A stretch of 41,567 nucleotides of DNA from Rhodoferax sp. (GTDB lineage Bacteria; Pseudomonadota; Gammaproteobacteria; Burkholderiales; Burkholderiaceae_C): positions 1 through 41,567 of the forward strand of contig NZ_JANXUQ010000261.1 in assembly GCF_025356155.1 (NCBI RefSeq). Reading direction: 5' to 3'. Under the pieces are notes generated by a model. That model saw only the letters and a list, made by a program, of their open reading frames with translations. It searched no databases and was not told the DNA's origin. The position numbers and the translations under genes are program-made. Positions 15,942-23,792 of this stretch are shown piece after piece (the first letter of the stretch is position 1; each line of letters starts with the position of its first letter).

Positions 15942-17714
15942 TTATTTTTTTGTGCCGCTGTCTTTGTCCATGGAGTCCTGCATGGCCTTCATGGGGTCGC
16001 TGTTGTCGGTTGACGGGGCTGAGGCAGCTTCTTGTGGCGCGTCGGGTACCGGCATTTCAGTGGACTTGCTGTCCGCTTCCATCTGCAACTGCACTTGGTC
16101 CAGATCGACCTTGACCTCCTTGTCCAGACCGCTCGACACGATGCCAGGGAAGTAGATGATCAGGCCGACCATGATGACCTGGATCAGCACAAATGGCACG
16201 GCACCCCAGTAGATTTGCATGGTCGTCACAGGGGCAACGGTCTTTCCGGTTACGCGGTCCGCGTAGTCGATGCTCGGGGCCACGCTGCGCAGGTAGAACA
16301 GCGCGAAACCAAAGGGTGGGTGCATGAACGATGTCTGCATGTTCACGCCCAACAGCACGCCAAACCAGATCAGGTCAATCCCCAGTTTTTCTGCAACCGG
16401 TGCCAGCAGCGGCACAACGATGAAGGACAACTCAAAAAAGTCCAGGAAGAAGGCCAGGAAGAAGATCAGCAGGTTGACCACGATCAGGAAACCGATCTGG
16501 CCGCCGGGCAAACTGGTCAGCAAATGTTCAACCCACTTCTGGCCATCCACACCTTGGAACACTAGGCTGAACACTGTAGAGCCCACCAAAATGAAGACCA
16601 CAAAACTGGCCAGCTTGGTGGTGGAGTTGAGCGCCTGCTTCAGAAGCTTCATGCTCAAACGGCCGCGTGCCATCGCCATGATGATGGCACCCATGGCGCC
16701 CATGGCGCCGCCTTCGGTTGGCGTGGCAATACCCAGGAAAATCGTGCCCAGCACCAAAAAGATTAGCAGCAGGGGAGGAATCAGCACGAAGGTCACGCGC
16801 TCGGCCATACGGGACAGCAGACCCATGCGGGTGACCTTGTTGATGACCGCAATTACGAAGGCCAACATAACGCCGGCGCACATCGCCACGACGATGGTTT
16901 CGTCGGTTGCTACCGATGCAACTTTTTCGCCCTTGAACCAGCTGTACACGTCGGCGTAATGTTCGCCAAAGTAAACGGCTACAGTGGTCGAGATGATGGT
17001 CAGGATCAGCAGAGACATCAGGCCGCTCTTGCCGTTGTCTTCACGTATGGTGCGGGCTTCAATCGGCAGGGCAGGAACCATCGCAGGGCGGAAGATGGCG
17101 ACTAGGATGATGAAACCTACGTACATGGCTGTCAACGCAAAACCGGGGATGAACGCACCCTTGTACATGTCGCCCACGCTGCGGCCCAATTGGTCGGCCA
17201 AAATGATCAGCACCAGAGACGGCGGAATTATCTGCGCCAGCGTGCCGGATGCCGCAATGACGCCCGACGCAATGCGCCGGTCATAGCCGTAGCGCAGCAT
17301 GATGGGCAGCGAGATCAGGCCCATGGAGATCACCGATGCAGCCACCACACCAGTGGTAGCGGCCAGCAAGGCGCCAACAAAGATCACGGCAAAGGCCAGA
17401 CCGCCACGCACCGGGCCAAACAACTGGCCAATGGTTTCCAGCAGATCCTCTGCCATGCCGCTGCGCTCCAGTATGAGCCCCATCAGCGTGAAGAAGGGAA
17501 TCGCCAGCAGCGTGTCGTTTTGCATGATGCCGTATAGGCGCAGTGGCAAGGCTTGCAATAGGGCTTCGGGCAGCAAGCCCAGTTCGACGCCGAGGAAGCC
17601 AAAGAACAGGCCACAGGCCCCTAGGCTGAACGTGACCGGAAAACCCATCAGCAGGAAGATGATCAAGCCCACGAACATGATCGGGGCCATATTGTGTGTC
17701 AGTAGTTCCATCAT
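15942..17714 (-). CDS. dctM: TRAP transporter large permease, DctM family
   Basis: The 590-aa ion-coupled membrane subunit of a tripartite ATP-independent transporter. It has a dozen or more hydrophobic segments, with family features such as L-L-A-I-P-F-F-T-L-M-G, A-A-T-T-G-V-V-A-A-S-V, A-A-S-G-T-L-A-Q-I-I-P-P-S and G-I-A-T-P-T-E-G-G-A-M-G-A. It is much longer than DctM of the C4-dicarboxylate type (about 430 aa): extra loops sit near 225-290, and a soluble charged/Pro-Ala C-terminal tail of about 60 residues ends D-S-G-T-K-K. This long form is typical of the TakP-type branch. It lies 15 bp downstream of dctQ. The matching binding protein may be the Tat-type DctP at 3419. Confidence 0.95.
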   Translation of the reverse strand: MMELLTHNMAPIMFVGLIIFLLMGFPVTFSLGACGLFFGFLGVELGLLPEALLQALPLRLYGIMQNDTLLAIPFFTLMGLILERSGMAEDLLETIGQLFGPVRGGLAFAVIFVGALLAATTGVVAASVISMGLISLPIMLRYGYDRRIASGVIAASGTLAQIIPPSLVLIILADQLGRSVGDMYKGAFIPGFALTAMYVGFIILVAIFRPAMVPALPIEARTIREDNGKSGLMSLLILTIISTTVAVYFGEHYADVYSWFKGEKVASVATDETIVVAMCAGVMLAFVIAVINKVTRMGLLSRMAERVTFVLIPPLLLIFLVLGTIFLGIATPTEGGAMGAMGAIIMAMARGRLSMKLLKQALNSTTKLASFVVFILVGSTVFSLVFQGVDGQKWVEHLLTSLPGGQIGFLIVVNLLIFFLAFFLDFFELSFIVVPLLAPVAEKLGIDLIWFGVLLGVNMQTSFMHPPFGFALFYLRSVAPSIDYADRVTGKTVAPVTTMQIYWGAVPFVLIQVIMVGLIIYFPGIVSSGLDKEVKVDLDQVQLQMEADSKSTEMPVPDAPQEAASAPSTDNSDPMKAMQDSMDKDSGTKK

Positions 17715-17729
17715 GGATGATTCCCCGGG

Positions 17730-18329
17730 TCAGGCAGTTTTGTTCTTGGATTCAGCCAACAGGCGAATAGCCTCGGCCAGCTCTTCTTCGGCCGACTTCT
17801 CGACCTTCTTTATAGTGGGGTCTTCGATCAGACCTTGCAGGAAGGCAACGCGTTTGATCAGCTCAGACCAGCCCTGCAACAGCAGCAGCGAAAAACCTAT
17901 CGGTATCAGCGCGTAGACGGGCCAACGGATCAGCCCACCGGCATTGGTGGAAATCTCTCCAGACTGATAGCCTTTGAGGAAGAAGGGCACGCCGTACCAC
18001 AGCATGGCAACGCATACCGGTGTCAGAAAACAGGCGAAACCAAAGATGTCGACCTTCGTCTGCGTGCGTTTGGAGAAGTGGCTATAGACCACGTCGATCT
18101 TCACGTGTTCACCGTTGAGAAGCGTGTAAGCGGCAGCAAGCAGAAAAGAGCCTGCGAACAAATACCACTGAACTTCCAGAAATGCATTGGAGCCCACATT
18201 GAACGCCTTGCGGACTATGGCGTTCACCGCGCTGATGACGGTAGAGGCCAATATGAGCCAGATAACGTGCTTGCCGATCTGGGTGTTCAACCAGTCGACT
18301 GCTCTTGAAAATTTGAGTAATGCGTTCAT
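17730..18329 (-). CDS. dctQ: TRAP transporter small permease, DctQ family
   Basis: The 199-aa small membrane subunit with four hydrophobic segments (about 18-36, 50-66, 90-112, 135-155). It includes the family motif F-L-E-V-Q-W-Y-L-F-A-G-S-F-L-L-A-A-A-Y and E-H-V-K-I-D-V. A Lys/Glu-rich cytoplasmic tail follows (K-K-V-E-K-S-A-E-E-E-L-A-E-A). ATG 18329 is preceded by GGAGACAC, a good binding site; longer in-frame starts run into the leader. It forms an operon with dctM. Confidence 0.93.
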   Translation of the reverse strand: MNALLKFSRAVDWLNTQIGKHVIWLILASTVISAVNAIVRKAFNVGSNAFLEVQWYLFAGSFLLAAAYTLLNGEHVKIDVVYSHFSKRTQTKVDIFGFACFLTPVCVAMLWYGVPFFLKGYQSGEISTNAGGLIRWPVYALIPIGFSLLLLQGWSELIKRVAFLQGLIEDPTIKKVEKSAEEELAEAIRLLAESKNKTA

Positions 18330-18457
18330 TGTGTCTCCGCTTTGGAAAGGTCTATCTCCGGCACGACGCAGGGCGCCGTACCATGCGTAAAGTCTATAGC
18401 GGAAAGCCTGGCGTGGCTTTAGAAAAGCTGACGGTAGAGGCCGTTTCGAGGGTGGGT

Positions 18458-18485
18458 AAACCCGAGGTTTTTGGGGCGCTCGGGT
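18458..18485 (-). terminator. Terminator-like hairpin after nhaD
   Basis: Inverted repeat ACCCGAG (18460-18466) / CTCGGGT (18479-18485) with a 12-nt loop, followed on the minus strand by TTT. It lies 14 bp past the nhaD stop and upstream of dctQ, so it could separate the two units. The T run is short. Confidence 0.45.
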
Positions 18486-18498
18486 AGCTGGCAATCGA

Positions 18499-19782
18499 TT
18501 AGTGGAACAGCCGGTGTTCAGCGATATAGAACAGTGCACCGCCCAGGTAGCCTAGGAGTGCAAGCCCGCTGATCTTGCGCATGTACCAGAGGAAGTCGAT
18601 TTTCTCCAGGCCCATTGCGGCCACACCGGCAGCGGAGCCGATGATCAGGATCGAGCCCCCTGTGCCTGCGCAGTAGGCGATGAACTCCCACAGAAAACTG
18701 TCAGCAGGGTATTGCTGCAGGCTATACATGCCCATGGAAGCGGCGACCAGGGGTACGTTGTCCACCACGGCACTGACCAAGCCAATGATCATCACGATGA
18801 TGTCCTGGCGACCTACATGCGTGTCCAGCCACTGGGCAATGCCGGAGAGGATGTGCGTATGTTCGAGCACGGCCACGGACAGCAAAATGCCGATGAAGAA
18901 CACGACAGAACTCATGTCGATGCGGGTCAGCGCGCGGACCAGGGTCAGGCGTTGTTTGCGCAGGTCTTCTTCCTTGTGGTGAATCAGGTCTCCGACCAGC
19001 CAGACCAGGCCCAAGCCAAACAGAATGCCCATGAACGGCGGCAGGTGGGTCAGGGTCTTGAAAATCGGCACTGCTACCAGCACGCCCAAGCCCATGAAGA
19101 ACATCAGGTTGCGCTCGAACGCGGTGGTCTCGAATGGCAGATCTTCTTCGTTGCGTTGCGGTGCGATGACCGGGCGGGCGCCGAGCATGAAACTGGTTAC
19201 GGCCAAGGGCAACAGCAGGTTGATCAATGACGGAATGAACAGCCCCTTCATGATCTCGACCGCGGTGATCTGCCCGCCAATCCACAGCATGGTGGTGGTC
19301 ACGTCGCCGATCGGCGTCCACGCGCCGCCTGCGTTGGCCGCAATGACGATGATGCCGGCGAAGAACAGGCGGTCTTCGCGCTGGTCCAGCAGCTTCTTCA
19401 TCAGTGACACCATAACGATGGTGGTGGTCAGGTTGTCCAGAATGGAACTGAGGAAAAACGACACGAAGCCCACCATCCACATCAGGCTGGACAGCTTGGT
19501 GGTTTTGATGCGTGAGGTGATGACTTCAAAACCGTTGTGTGCATCGACCACTTCCACGATGGTCATTGCACCCATCAGGAAGAAGACAATTTGCGCGGTT
19601 GCTGTCAGGGACTCGCCCAAATGCTGGTCCACCATGCCCGGGTCTGCGGCGCCAAAAGCGTAGATGGTCCACAACAAGCCTGCACCCACCAGTGCCGTAG
19701 CGGATTTATTGACTTTGAGCGGGTGTTCTAGCGCGATGGCGGCATAGACCATCACAAAAATGGCAATGAGCAGGGTGAGCAT
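18499..19782 (-). CDS. nhaD: Na+/H+ antiporter, NhaD type
   Basis: A 427-aa inner-membrane antiporter of the ion-transporter superfamily that exchanges sodium (or lithium) for protons. It has about twelve hydrophobic segments. The two NhaD-like discontinuous-helix motifs are visible: S-S-I-L-D-N-L-T-T-T-I-V-M in the first half (with A-N-A-G-G-A-W-T-P-I-G-D-V-T-T-T following), and A-V-V-D-N-V-P-L-V-A-A-S with G-T-G-G-S-I-L-I-I-G-S-A in the second. Start ATG 19782 encodes M-L-T-L-L-I-A-I-F-V. It precedes dctQM on the same strand with a 169-bp gap containing a hairpin. A Na+ gradient maintained here could energise TRAP uptake, though that link is only inferred. Confidence 0.92.
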   Translation of the reverse strand: MLTLLIAIFVMVYAAIALEHPLKVNKSATALVGAGLLWTIYAFGAADPGMVDQHLGESLTATAQIVFFLMGAMTIVEVVDAHNGFEVITSRIKTTKLSSLMWMVGFVSFFLSSILDNLTTTIVMVSLMKKLLDQREDRLFFAGIIVIAANAGGAWTPIGDVTTTMLWIGGQITAVEIMKGLFIPSLINLLLPLAVTSFMLGARPVIAPQRNEEDLPFETTAFERNLMFFMGLGVLVAVPIFKTLTHLPPFMGILFGLGLVWLVGDLIHHKEEDLRKQRLTLVRALTRIDMSSVVFFIGILLSVAVLEHTHILSGIAQWLDTHVGRQDIIVMIIGLVSAVVDNVPLVAASMGMYSLQQYPADSFLWEFIAYCAGTGGSILIIGSAAGVAAMGLEKIDFLWYMRKISGLALLGYLGGALFYIAEHRLFH

Positions 19783-19891
19783 GGACGTGTTCCTCGTTGT
19801 TATGGGGTGGCGGCCAAGTCTAGATGCTAGTCTCCTTTTCGGACCTGAAGGAACCCTGACAGTGCACGCGCGGTCCGACAGTTTGGCGCGA

Positions 19892-20407
19892 CTAGGGGCG
19901 CAACCAGTCCCTGATCGCGCGCACGGATGCTGCCATAGCGTGCACCGTTGCCGACATGGCGCGCCAGGTGCCGGAGCGCTTTAGTTGCGCAATGAGTCCG
20001 TCCTTCCAAGGCTTCCAGCGGCCATACAGGCGGGCGAACCAGGGCATGCGCATCAGCGCGGGCTGCGTCAATGCAAACAGCCGCGCCACAGCCGCAGTGC
20101 CCATCATCTTGGCAGATAGCACCAGCAGCAGCCCCAGCACCGCATGGCCACGGCCGATCCAGTACAGCGCCAGCAGCTTGATGGGCAATAGCAGCAGCGC
20201 AGGCACAAAAAACACCATCAGCGCCGCGTAGGGGGGCAGTCGGACAATCAGCGCCTCCATGCGTGCCCAAAGCGGCAGGCGCGCCAGGCGTGCCATCACC
20301 CGCTGCAGTGGCTCCCAACCCCATTCCTCAAAAATCAGCACCAGGGCCAGCGCCGGCCCCAGTGTCAGGTTGAACAGTCCACGCAGCAATCGTTTGAGAA
20401 ATGACAT
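19892..20407 (-). CDS. Integral membrane protein of unknown function
   Basis: A 171-aa basic membrane protein with hydrophobic segments near 14-27, 55-85 (A-L-M-V-F-F-V-P-A-L-L-L-L-P-I-K-L-L-A-L) and 88-110 (V-L-G-L-L-L-V-L-S-A-K-M-M-G-T-A-A). A Trp/Arg-rich amphipathic tail follows. I recall similar unnamed proteins in Burkholderiales but no function. It follows crcB by 28 bp on the same strand, so it is probably co-transcribed, which would make an envelope or fluoride-related role possible but unproven. Confidence 0.7.
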   Translation of the reverse strand: MSFLKRLLRGLFNLTLGPALALVLIFEEWGWEPLQRVMARLARLPLWARMEALIVRLPPYAALMVFFVPALLLLPIKLLALYWIGRGHAVLGLLLVLSAKMMGTAAVARLFALTQPALMRMPWFARLYGRWKPWKDGLIAQLKRSGTWRAMSATVHAMAASVRAIRDWLRP

Positions 20408-20435
20408 AGTGTTTTCAGTGTGCGGCGTTGAAGGG

Positions 20436-20819
20436 CTATGTGGGTGTGACGAGCCAGCGGTTGGCGCTCCAGATGCCAGCCACGGTCAGCGCCAGCGAGC
20501 CCACCACGTGTACGCTGGCCGTGCCCAGCGCCAGCGCATAGCGTTGCTCCAACAGCATGGTCACCACCTCGGCGCTGAAGCTGGAGAAAGTGGTCAAGCC
20601 ACCCAGGAAGCCCGTGATCAGCACCAAACGCAAGAGTGGGTCCAGATGCGGCATGGCCTGGAACACCGCCACACACACACCAATCAGATAGCCGCCAATC
20701 AGGTTGGCCGCCAGCGTGCCCCAGGGGATAAGGCCACCAGGGCTGAGCCACAGGCCCAAACCCCAGCGCGCCAATGCACCGGCGCTGGCACCGATGCAAA
20801 TTGCAATGACTGGCAACAT
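20436..20819 (-). CDS. crcB: Fluoride channel CrcB/Fluc
   Basis: A 127-aa four-helix dual-topology fluoride exporter. Family hallmarks are G-A-L-A-R-W near 14-19, the helix G-T-L-A-A-N-L-I-G-G-Y-L-I-G (34-47) with the conserved Asn39, and G-F-L-G-G-L-T-T-F-S-S-F-S-A-E (70-84), whose Phe residues line the pore and whose central kink binds Na+. It is divergent from the lysR gene across only 56 bp. No fluoride riboswitch fits in that leader. Confidence 0.95.
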   Translation of the reverse strand: MLPVIAICIGASAGALARWGLGLWLSPGGLIPWGTLAANLIGGYLIGVCVAVFQAMPHLDPLLRLVLITGFLGGLTTFSSFSAEVVTMLLEQRYALALGTASVHVVGSLALTVAGIWSANRWLVTPT

Positions 20820-20875
20820 ATTTTGGGTTCCCTATTCTTTGTGGTGGACACCGTGGCAGCTGATCATAATGGGCC

Positions 20876-21790
20876 ATGAACCTGCGTTTTGTAGAAGCCT
20901 TTTACTGGGTCGCGTCGCTCAAGAGCATCTCGCGTGCGGCCGACAAATTGTTCCTGACCCAGTCCGCCATGTCGAGCCGTATCTCGACGCTGGAAGAAGA
21001 GCTGGGTGTGCTGCTGCTGGACCGGCGTGACAAGCAGTTCAAGCTCACCACGGCGGGTGCGCGCTTCTTGGTCTATGCGCAAAGGCTGTTGGAGTTGCAG
21101 CGCGAGGTCAAGTCCGAGATGGGCTCGGGCGCGCCGCTGGCCGTGTCCATGCGTATTGGTGCCATCGAGTCGGTGTTGCACTCGTGGCTGATACCGTGGC
21201 TGGAGAAACTGCGCCGCGACCAGCCGGGGCTGGAGCTGGACCTGACGGTGGAAACCACGCCCATCCTTATGGATCACATCCAGCGCGGCACGCTGGACCT
21301 GGTGTTCGCGGCCCTGCCCGCATCGGCCGATGGTGTGCGCAACCGCGCGCTGCCGGCCATGGAAATGGCCTTTGTGGGCAACCCGGTGCTGCATAAAAAA
21401 AGAGAATACCGCCTCGATGAGCTGGCCGAAATGGAGTTATTGACCTTCCAGAAGGGCTCACAACCCCATGTCACGCTGCTGGACCTGTTCCGCCAGCACC
21501 AGATGGAGCCCAAAAGGGTGCACGCCATCTCGTCGATATCGGCCATGGTGCAACTGGTGCAAGGCGGTTTTGGTGTGGCCTTGTTGCCCCGCGCAGCGGT
21601 GCTGCGTCTGACGGGGTTTGCCAGTCTCAAACTGCTGAGTTGTGATGCCAAACTACAGGCCTTGCCCATCCACGCCAGCTACCGCACAGACCCAACTTCA
21701 CAGGCGGTGGAGACGGTGATCCGCTCGGCCATGGCCTTCGTAGATGGTGCATCACGCGCACCAAAACGAGCATTAAAGGGTAAACCCTAG
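20876..21790 (+). CDS. LysR-family transcriptional regulator
   Basis: A 304-aa regulator. It has an N-terminal winged helix-turn-helix (2-60: F-V-E-A-F-Y-W-V-A-S-L-K-S-I-S-R-A-A-D-K-L, then S-A-M-S-S-R-I-S-T-L-E-E-E-L-G) and a C-terminal two-lobed effector domain starting near 90 with R-I-G-A-I-E-S-V. It lies directly upstream of, and in the same direction as, the DUF1445/transport/oxoprolinase genes, and is therefore the best candidate for their regulator, with the palindrome at 21791-21809 as a possible site. Its effector is unknown; an amino-acid-derived ring compound is a guess from context. It is also divergent from crcB, which it might affect. Confidence 0.92.
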   Translation: MNLRFVEAFYWVASLKSISRAADKLFLTQSAMSSRISTLEEELGVLLLDRRDKQFKLTTAGARFLVYAQRLLELQREVKSEMGSGAPLAVSMRIGAIESVLHSWLIPWLEKLRRDQPGLELDLTVETTPILMDHIQRGTLDLVFAALPASADGVRNRALPAMEMAFVGNPVLHKKREYRLDELAEMELLTFQKGSQPHVTLLDLFRQHQMEPKRVHAISSISAMVQLVQGGFGVALLPRAAVLRLTGFASLKLLSCDAKLQALPIHASYRTDPTSQAVETVIRSAMAFVDGASRAPKRALKGKP

Positions 21791-21809
21791 ACATCGAAAA
21801 AATCGATGT
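21791..21809. promoter_or_regulatory. Candidate LysR-type operator
   Basis: Perfect 7-bp inverted repeat ACATCGA-AAAAA-TCGATGT. It contains T-N11-A (T21794, A21806), the classical LysR-box geometry. It begins one base after the lysR stop and lies about 95 bp before the chosen start of the DUF1445 gene. It could alternatively be a weak 3' hairpin, as no T run follows. Confidence 0.45.
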
Positions 21810-21902
21810 GGCTAGCAAAATATTTTGAATTTGCGAAAGAAGAATTGCGCTTCCACAATCCGCTCATCGTCACGAAAATGACATGTGAACCGAGGGTTTC
21901 AA

Positions 21903-22727
21903 GTGAGTACAGTTTCGCAATCCATCGCATCGGTCTTCAACGCTGAAGAGGCCAAACACGCTCTGCCGGTGCGCACACAAATCCGCAGCGGCGTCTGGCA
22001 CTCGCACACCAGTGGCCTGGCCAGCGACCACGTGCAGGGCAATGTCGTCATCCTGCCCGAAGTGCTGGCCACCGACTTCCTGCGCTACTGCCAACGCAAC
22101 CCCAAACCTTGCCCGCTGCTCGCCGTGTCCGAGCCTGGCAATCCACTACTGCCCGGTCTGGGTGACGATGTCAACATCAGCACTGACCTGCCGCGTTACC
22201 GTGTGTGGCACCACGGCAATGTGGTGGACGAACCCACCGATATCTCCAAGCTGTGGCGCAATGATCTGGTGACCTTTGTGCTGGGCTGTTCGTTTTCGTT
22301 TGAACAAGCCTTGCTGGAAGCAGGCCTGCCACTGCGCCACGTCCAACAGGGGCGCAACGTGGCCATGTACCGCACCAATATCCAGACAGTGCCGGCTGGC
22401 GTATTCAGCGGTCCCATGGTGGTGTCCATGCGCCCCATGAAGGCGGCGGCAGCCATCCGTGCCGTGCAGGTCACATCGCGCTTTCCCAATGTGCATGGTG
22501 CGCCAGTTCACCTGGGCGACCCCTCGCTGATCGGTATCAGCGACCTGGGCGCACCCGACTACGGAGACGCGGTCGAGGTGATGTCCGACGAAATTCCGGT
22601 CTTCTGGGCCTGTGGTGTCACACCGCAAGCCGCGCTGGCGCAAGCCCGCCCCGCGTTCTGCATCACCCATGCGCCAGGGGCGATGCTGATCACCGATTTG
22701 CTGAACCAGCAACTCGCGTCGTTTTGA
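21903..22727 (+). CDS. DUF1445/YcsI family putative hydro-lyase (D-glutamate cyclase family)
   Basis: A 274-aa cytoplasmic enzyme of Pfam DUF1445. Typical segments are [35 protein letters not shown] and [11 protein letters not shown]. The mammalian relative interconverts D-glutamate and 5-oxo-D-proline, and Bacillus ycsI sits beside the pxpABC 5-oxoprolinase genes, so placement in an operon with 5-oxoprolinase fits a role in the pyroglutamate/D-glutamate node. GTG 21903 (V-S-T-V-S-Q) was chosen for the GAGGG about 6 nt upstream; GTG 21885 in the same frame is possible. It is the first structural gene of the operon, with DctP following after 21 bp. Confidence 0.88.
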   Translation: MSTVSQSIASVFNAEEAKHALPVRTQIRSGVWHSHTSGLASDHVQGNVVILPEVLATDFLRYCQRNPKPCPLLAVSEPGNPLLPGLGDDVNISTDLPRYRVWHHGNVVDEPTDISKLWRNDLVTFVLGCSFSFEQALLEAGLPLRHVQQGRNVAMYRTNIQTVPAGVFSGPMVVSMRPMKAAAAIRAVQVTSRFPNVHGAPVHLGDPSLIGISDLGAPDYGDAVEVMSDEIPVFWACGVTPQAALAQARPAFCITHAPGAMLITDLLNQQLASF

Positions 22728-22748
22728 AACCGTAACCCCGGAGGTCCC

Positions 22749-23726
22749 ATGAAAATACCAGCACTGACTTTGGCCCTTTTCCTCACTGCGAGCCTTGCAC
22801 CGTCAATGGTCTGCGCGCAGGTTAAGTGGGACCTGCCGACCGGATATGCCACCAACACCTTCCAGACCGAAAACGTGCAGCAGTTCGCCGACGACGTGGC
22901 CAAGGCCACCGGCGGCAAACTCAAGATTACGGTGCATGCCGGCGCGACGCTGTACAAGATGCCAGAGATCAAGAAGGCGGTTCAGTCGGGCCAAGCCCAG
23001 GCAGGCGAGTTCATCTTGTCGGCCTACTCCAACGAGAACCCCATCTTTGGCGTCGACTCCGTTCCGTTCCTGGCGTCCAGCTATGTTGCGGCAACGCGGC
23101 TGTACGTAGCGGCCAAACCCGCTACCGAAAAATTGCTGGACAGCCAGGGTATGAAACTGCTGTTCTCTGTGCCGTGGCCAGGCCAGTCGCTGTATTCCAT
23201 CAAGCCCATCACCAAGTTGGCCGACTTCAAGGGAACAAAGATGCGTACCTACAACCCGTCGACGACCAAAATTGCAGAAATGCTGAAGGCCCAGCCCGTG
23301 ACCATCCAGTTGGCTGAGTTGGGCAAGGCTCTGGCCGGTGGCACTGTGGACAATTTCTTGACCTCTAGCGCCAGCGGCATCGACAGCAAGCTGTACGAGC
23401 AAGCCAAATACTTTTACATTGTGAACGCCTGGCTGCCGCGCAACGCGACCGTGGTAAACAAGAAGTCGTTTGAAGCCCTGGACAAGGCCACGCAAGACGC
23501 CGTCGTAGCGGCTGGCAAGGCGGCTGAAGAGCGCGGTTGGGCGATGAGCAGAAAGATAGACGCCGCCTACATCAAGGACCTGAACAAAAAAGGCATGACA
23601 ACCGGCCTGCCCACCGACGAAGTGCGTGAAGGCATGAACACCATCGGCGACACCATGGTCAGGGAGTGGATGGCCTCCGCCGGCCCCGAAGGCATCGCGA
23701 TCATCGAAGCCTACAAAAAACGCTGA
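22749..23726 (+). CDS. TRAP-type substrate-binding protein (DctP family), orphan no. 1
   Basis: A 325-aa periplasmic binding protein with Sec signal M-K-I-P-A-L-T-L-A-L-F-L-T to about V-C-A-Q. The DctP fold has the conserved core P-I-T-K-L-A-D-F-K-G-T-K-M-R-T-Y-N-P-S-T-T and L-A-G-G-T-V-D-N-F-L-T-S. The Arg in K-M-R-T is the usual carboxylate-binding residue, so the ligand should be an organic acid. GGAGG precedes ATG 22749. No DctQ or DctM gene lies in the operon; instead an ABC LIV system follows. It is paralogous to the binding protein at 28425 (same P-W-P-x-Q-x-L-Y, M-K/M-R-T-Y-N signatures). It may use a TRAP permease encoded elsewhere, feed the ABC system, or act in sensing. Confidence 0.9.
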   Translation: MKIPALTLALFLTASLAPSMVCAQVKWDLPTGYATNTFQTENVQQFADDVAKATGGKLKITVHAGATLYKMPEIKKAVQSGQAQAGEFILSAYSNENPIFGVDSVPFLASSYVAATRLYVAAKPATEKLLDSQGMKLLFSVPWPGQSLYSIKPITKLADFKGTKMRTYNPSTTKIAEMLKAQPVTIQLAELGKALAGGTVDNFLTSSASGIDSKLYEQAKYFYIVNAWLPRNATVVNKKSFEALDKATQDAVVAAGKAAEERGWAMSRKIDAAYIKDLNKKGMTTGLPTDEVREGMNTIGDTMVREWMASAGPEGIAIIEAYKKR

Positions 23727-23735
23727 TTCACCCGC

Positions 23736-23760
23736 GGCCTGTCCATTCGTCGGACAGGTC
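23736..23760 (+). promoter_or_regulatory. Intra-operon hairpin between dctP-1 and livK
   Basis: A 9-bp stem (one G-U pair) GGCCTGTCC (23736-23744) / GGACAGGTC (23752-23760) with a 7-nt loop, followed within 10-15 bases by a T-rich stretch. It could be a partial terminator or a 3' stabilising hairpin that sets the high ratio of binding protein to transporter. Confidence 0.5.
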
Positions 23761-23792
23761 ATTTAGAAGTTATTTTTACAAGGAGCTATCAA

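Noticed and set aside
20820..20875. Possible fluoride riboswitch upstream of crcB
   Set aside because: Only 56 bp separate crcB from the divergent lysR gene, and no riboswitch-like pseudoknot or GGNG...CUGAUGAG-type core is visible.
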